A stretch of DNA of 64,000 nucleotides from Dastarcus helophoroides. Taxonomy: Eukaryota > Arthropoda > Insecta > Coleoptera > Bothrideridae. The notes beneath the pieces are model-generated. The model was given only the letters and a program-made list of their open reading frames with translations, did no database searches and had not been told where the DNA came from. A program made the position numbers and the translations under genes. How positions within the stretch are numbered: the first letter of the stretch is position 1; every line of letters begins with the position of its first letter. Positions 59,330 through 64,000 of this stretch are shown piece after piece. The stretch covers positions 8,820,782 through 8,884,781 of the forward strand of contig CM053328.1 of NCBI GenBank assembly GCA_028583605.1. The letters run 5' to 3'.

Positions 59330-60075
59330 TATGGCAAAATTATTCTAGAATGAACAATATTCATAGCGGAGCAATATGGATCAAAGGACATTCTGGGGAA
59401 GAGGAAAACGAACGCTCTGACAAACTGGTGAGGAAGGGTTCGGAGGGACAAATCGTTGGACCAGAACCAACCTTTTCTCTGGCTAGATCAACCGTAAGAT
59501 CCCTACTTGATGAAGATATCCATCGTAAACACAAAGCCCAATGGGCATCAATAACAACATGCCGACAGACTCACGCATTCATTAGTCCAGGGAAAGGGTA
59601 AAACTATGCCTACAACTTTCAAAAAATAACACCAGGAAACTTGTAGGGATTTGGACAGGTCACTGTTGATTAAACAAACACCTCCACAGAATGGGTATTA
59701 TAAACGACCCGAGTTGTAGGGGGTGTTTAGAAGAAGATAAGAGTGTCGAGCTAGTGATGTGTCACTGCCCGGCACTAGCATCAATCAGAGGATCCACGCT
59801 GGGATACTTCTGGTCTAGTGTGGCCAGCTTGAAAGAGGCCCATCCAAGAGACGTTCTTCAGTTTCTCAATAAGGTTGGGTGCCTGAATGAATGACCAAGG
59901 ACAAATCAATCACGGGGATAGCACAATGGGCCGAAAAGGGTGACCTAAGTGCTGACCTAAACTCTAGACAACCCACCTTGAATCCAGAATCCAGGGTCCA
60001 ATCCATGATATAATGTGAGAGACCCCGACCTAATAATTGCCCTTAGGTCCGGAAGTTCTGCCAGTGGGTGTCCAT
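59330..60075 (+). mobile_element. 3' part of an RNase H-bearing LINE
   Basis: It contains the coding remnant described separately, then a 3' UTR to about 60075. Positions 59784-59930 are repeated at 55525-55665. No A-tail or target duplication was resolved. Confidence 0.75.
59338..59894 (+). pseudogene. LINE RNase H and C-terminal domain, degenerate
   Basis: The first frame gives IWIKGHSGEEENERSDKLVRKGSE, the end of an RNase H domain (the H-G-x-x-x-N-E-x-x-D signature), then a linker rich in KHKAQWASI to a stop at 59601. After frameshifts the text continues to about 59700. It then runs as GIINDPSCRGCLEEDKSVELVMCHCPAL...RGSTLGYFW...QFLNKVG to a stop at 59892-59894. The Cys/His cluster CRGC...CHC is typical of the C-terminus of R1/I/Jockey-related LINEs with RNase H. 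The reverse transcriptase is absent. Confidence 0.8.
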
Positions 60076-60760
60076 ACAGGCTTGTATGAATAGCAAATTT
60101 CATAAAGAGATCTAAATACTCCCTCGAATTTTTTTGTACTAATCAGTCATATAGGCCTAATATCAGGCATATTTCATCGACCTAATTTGTCTAAAATTCC
60201 AGCCAAGCAAAGAGTAATTATGCTCCTCAGGGAATGAAAATCTTGCGAGGCTATTATTTTTATAGGACGGTCTTAAAGCCTACTCAAAAAGATGAAATGT
60301 CATTATATTTTAAAGTGTATCATCTTGCGGCATACATTATACAAATTTGAATTATGATTCGGTTTAAAGCAAAAACATCCATTAAGAACATCTTAAATAT
60401 TAGAAATCGTGCATAGTAAAATTTAAATAGCGTAAAAATTGCACTCTGAACAATTACCTTAAGAGCAGCTTGATGTTGTTTTGTGCAGGGATGCTTCTTA
60501 CCTGAAACAAAAAGCCACTTGTTTAGTAATTGATAATTTTAATCCCCACTTTTTGGAATTATCCAGTTTAATGTCCTTTCTTTCTGTATCTAAGTCACTT
60601 TGCTACAATTTCCATTCCTTTTAAACCTAGAATAGTAATTAATTATTATTTTACTTCATTTTTCTTTCCTCGAAGTCACCTATTTAATCATTTACGTTAA
60701 CTTTTGCTATACTTTAAAAATTAAGACATAAGATTAAGAGAAGAGAAGATTAAGAGATTT
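60076..60760. other. unique-sequence island
   Basis: Complex sequence without a recognised gene. Confidence 0.35.
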
Positions 60761-62872
60761 CCAAAGAGTTTTAAGTCAAAGAAAAATTATCGTAGAAAAA
60801 ATGTTTAAGTGTAAATTTCAAATTTCTTTAATTTCCATATTTTCATTTTTCTTATCAATTAGAAATTTTGACTTTGATTTGGAAATTACCATATTTACGT
60901 ACCAATTTCAAGTAAAATTTTATTAAGGCATTTCGAAATTTCTTTCCTAAATTATTTCCAAATCTTGACTTTAAACTCAAACATTTTTTGTAGAAATTTA
61001 GCAACTGTTTGACTCAATCTCTACGTTTTACCCTAAAACCCAAAATTTTACTTTTAAGGATAAAATTTAAACATTAAACTAATAATTTTAAAAGCATTTG
61101 TTTTTTAATTTTTCCTAATTTTTTTTCTGGAAGAATTAAATCTAATTTCAAATTTTATATATTATTTTGTTAATGGAAACTTCAACTCGAATGTTCTTAA
61201 TATTATTTAATCTCAAAATGAAGATTTTAAGGTACAATTTAAAGAACAATATTTTTTTTTGGAAACTTGAAAATTGACTTTATTTCCTTTCTAATCTCTA
61301 ATTCATCTTCAAATTGGAAAGTCTAAATTTTTTTTAAATTCCAAAATGTTTTAATTATCTACTAATTTTCACCATTCTATTTAAAACTCTGGATAAATAA
61401 TTTTTCCATTCAAAGAGGTTTCTAAAAATGCCCGTTTTAATTTCAACATTTCAGAAAAATATCGCATTTAAAAAAAAAGCAAAATTTCTAGAAAACTTTA
61501 AAATGGATCAAAAATTTTGCAAAGAAAGTCAAATTTAGAAAAAGTCAAAATTAAAAAAATTAGTCGAAACCTCGAAAAAAAGACGCTATTACGAAAGAAC
61601 TTTTGCGAAAAAGATTTAAATTTTGAGAAAAAAACATTTAATCCTAGTAAAATTTCGAAATCTTCCGGAAAAAATCACATTTTATCGAAATTTAGAAAAA
61701 GCAAAATTTAGGAAAACATCGAATATTTATTTTCTTTTGACTCCTCAAGTCAAGGAAGACAGGCGCCCTACCTTACCTCAACTGGCGTCAAAAAATGGTA
61801 AATATTGTGATATACATGAAAATTTTGACAAACAAATTAAAACTTCCAAAAATTTGGATTAAAAAATTTAAAATTTACAAAGAAATTTTCTTCCTAATTT
61901 TTGTCCTTTCACAAAAATTCCGAAAAATATACTTTTTTATCAGAAACTCGACCTGATTTTGAGAAAAAGTCAAATTTTAATGAACAAGCTGAAATTTTCA
62001 GAATAAAAAAAGTCGAAATTTCCAGAAAATTCTAATTTCGAGAAATGGCAAAGTTACAGAGGAAAAACAACGAACTTTTAAATTCGAAATTTTGATGGTC
62101 ATGTTTGATAAAAGAAGTTGAATTTTATCAATAAATGCGAAGTTTTAAAAGAAAAAGACATTTTTTTTTTAAATTTAGAATAGATAGAAATAAGAAGCCC
62201 TCTTTTAAGAAAAGATCAAGGTTGAGGTAATTTTTACATTAAACATCTCTTATTTCGACTTTTATTTTGACACTCTGGAATATATTTTGAAACTTCGACT
62301 ATATTTTTGAAATTTTCGCCTTTTTAAATCCCAACTTTTCGTTCAAAAGTTGTACTTTTTCAAAATTTCCATTTTTCGAAAAATGTCCAGTTTTTAAAAT
62401 TGGACTCTTGATCGACTATCATTGAAAGCTTGGATTTTTTTTGAAAATTTTGTCCTTTTGAGGTTGTAGTTTTTTAAAATTTTTCAAAATTTTGATTTCT
62501 TCAAAATTTTTATTTCTTATTAACCTTTGCTTTGTCCCAAAATTACCATTAAAATAAATGCATTTGTTTTTTAAAAAAATTCGGCTTCTTTCACAATTTT
62601 GCTTATTTTTAGCGTTCAATTTTCTGTTCTTGAAAATTTTGTTTATTTTTTAACTTTCAATTGTCTTTGAAAATGTTGAGTTTATTGAAAGGTTGAAATT
62701 TTTTCCAAATTTCTATTTTATTTCAGAATTTAGACTCTTTTCAAAATCCTAATTTGAAAATTTGGTTTCTTATAAATTTCGATATTTCAAAATTTCGAAT
62801 CGACTTTTTCGATAATTGCATTATTTTTTTAAATTCTTTATGCTGCACTCCTATTGGTCGGAAACATTATGT
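60761..62872. repeat. AT-rich block with the segment shared with 33725-34430
   Basis: T-rich to about 61430. Positions 61535-62160 are the partner of 33725-34430, including the CTCAAGTCAAGGAAGACAGG insert. After 62250 the block is T-rich again. Non-coding. Confidence 0.65.
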
Positions 62873-63101
62873 TTATTAATTTTATTTAACATTTCTACGA
62901 CCCAGTTTGGAAATATTTAATTTTTTATTAATGTTTGTTGACAATAATTTGTCAACTTTCATGAGATGACGTTTTTTTTAAATACATTTAGATATCACGT
63001 AGTCATATTTCAAAAACTGTTTTAGAATATTGTCAACAAACATTAATAAAAATTTAAATATTTCAAAACTGGGTCGTAGAAATGTTAAATAAAATTAATA
63101 A
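62873..63101. mobile_element. foldback MITE with 74-bp near-perfect arms
   Basis: Left arm 62873-62946 (TTATTAATTTTATTTAACAT...) and right arm 63028-63101 are inverted repeats with very few mismatches. They share TTTCTACGACCCAGTTTGG and TGTTTGTTGACAATA. The loop contains GATATCACGTAGTC. A partial copy lies at 33187-33325. Confidence 0.9.
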
Positions 63102-64000
63102 TCATTTTATTATTGTTTTAGTATTTTTAAATATACTTCTCCTTTTTTTGAAAATATATTTTGAAAGATAATTTTTTTTAACTTCACTTTTTAAAAACTT
63201 TAATTTTTTTCGATTTTTCGATTTTTTTTACAAATATTGGCTCTTTTATGTTTCAATTTTGTTCTAATTCCAGTCCATTTATTTTTGCAAACATCCAATT
63301 TTTTTTGTAATTTCGACTTTCTTAAAAATTTTGACTTTTTTAATATTTTCAGTAATTTTCCAAATCTCTGCATTTGATTCAAAATGTAAACTTTTTAAAT
63401 ATTTTGCCACTTTTTCATATTTGCGATGTTTTGATTTTTTTTGTTAAAATATACCCTTTTTTGTTTTATTTAAACTTTATTACGACCCCAAAAATTTCCA
63501 TATTTTCAAATATACAAATAGTTTTCTTTTTTAAATTTTACCCTTTTTTAAAAATTTCGCCTTTTGATAAATCATGACCTTTTCGAAAATATCACTTTTT
63601 TAAATCCAAAAAAAAATTTAACATTTTTGATTCTTTCTCAAAATTTCGACGGTTAAAAACTCTTTCTGGTGAGACTTCAAAAATTCCGACTTTTTTTAAA
63701 CATTTACAATTTTTTTCAATCTCGTTTTCTTTAAAACTTATCCTATTTCAAAATTTTTTACTATGTTTAACAAAATTTTAGCTTTATTAGACATTTGTAA
63801 CCTTTCCAAAATTTTATTTATTTTATTAGCGACTTTTTAGATAAATTTTAACTTTCTATAAATATTCCGTCATTTTGCAATTTATTTTTAATTTGGACTT
63901 TCTTCCGAAATTTCAGTATTTTTGATTTCGATTTAATTTTGAAAATGTACTATTAAAATTGAAACTTTCTTGTGTTTTAATTTTTAAATTTAGAAATTTT
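63102..64000. repeat. T-rich satellite-like block
   Basis: AAATTTCGACTTTTT-like words and T runs to the end of the window. No gene. Confidence 0.5.

Overview
The window is AT-rich eukaryotic DNA, most likely from an insect or another arthropod. The reasons are mariner-, Tc1- and pogo-type transposons, several LINE clades common in arthropods, a pure TTAGG array (the ancestral arthropod telomere repeat), and no operons, Shine-Dalgarno sites or long intact reading frames. I found no intact host gene. Every protein-like match is a broken relic, nearly all of mobile elements. The main host-gene match is a degraded copy resembling TMEM242, a mitochondrial ATP-synthase assembly factor.

Two kinds of DNA alternate. 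More than half is a degenerate satellite-like landscape built from short motifs of the type AAATTTCGA / TCGAAATTT separated by A or T runs. It lies in blocks whose A-rich strand flips along the window. Several blocks carry kilobase-scale tandem or dispersed duplications. Between them are islands of ordinary complex sequence (about 461-1800, 9240-10080, 11460-12290, 14790-17080, 21650-23530, 28240-28780, 38650-39460, 46260-47850, 55670-57070 and 60080-60760). These could hold introns or regulatory DNA but show no recognisable exons.

The main elements run as follows. A TMEM242-like relic at 4846-6973 is split by a 5'-truncated Jockey-type LINE. At 12295-14788 a minus-strand mariner contains a second, plus-strand mariner with clean TA target duplications. 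A 1.8-kb all-purine tract lies at 23536-25315. A MITE with internal 27-bp repeats made of its own terminal sequence lies at 27753-28236. A relic of a widespread arthropod protein of unknown function is at 29241-30010. At 34815-38650 one LINE (minus) contains another LINE (plus) and a short retroposon. A third mariner starts at 39464 and ends at 46257. It is split by about 5.5 kb, which includes a Tc1-like MITE nested in another, and its transposase frame is split again by about 416 bp of (TTAGG)n. A pogo/Tigger-type element with 1.9 kb between terminal repeats lies at 57074-58994, followed by an RNase H-LINE relic at 59330-60075.

Six copies of a short retroposon (1816, 8670, 19569, 20246, 28787 and 35052) share a foldback structure, an A-rich 3' end and, in four copies, target-site duplications. 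They also share a small stem followed by GAAAC that resembles part of a hammerhead ribozyme core. This family, and the telomere-type array inside a mariner gene, are the most interesting objects here.
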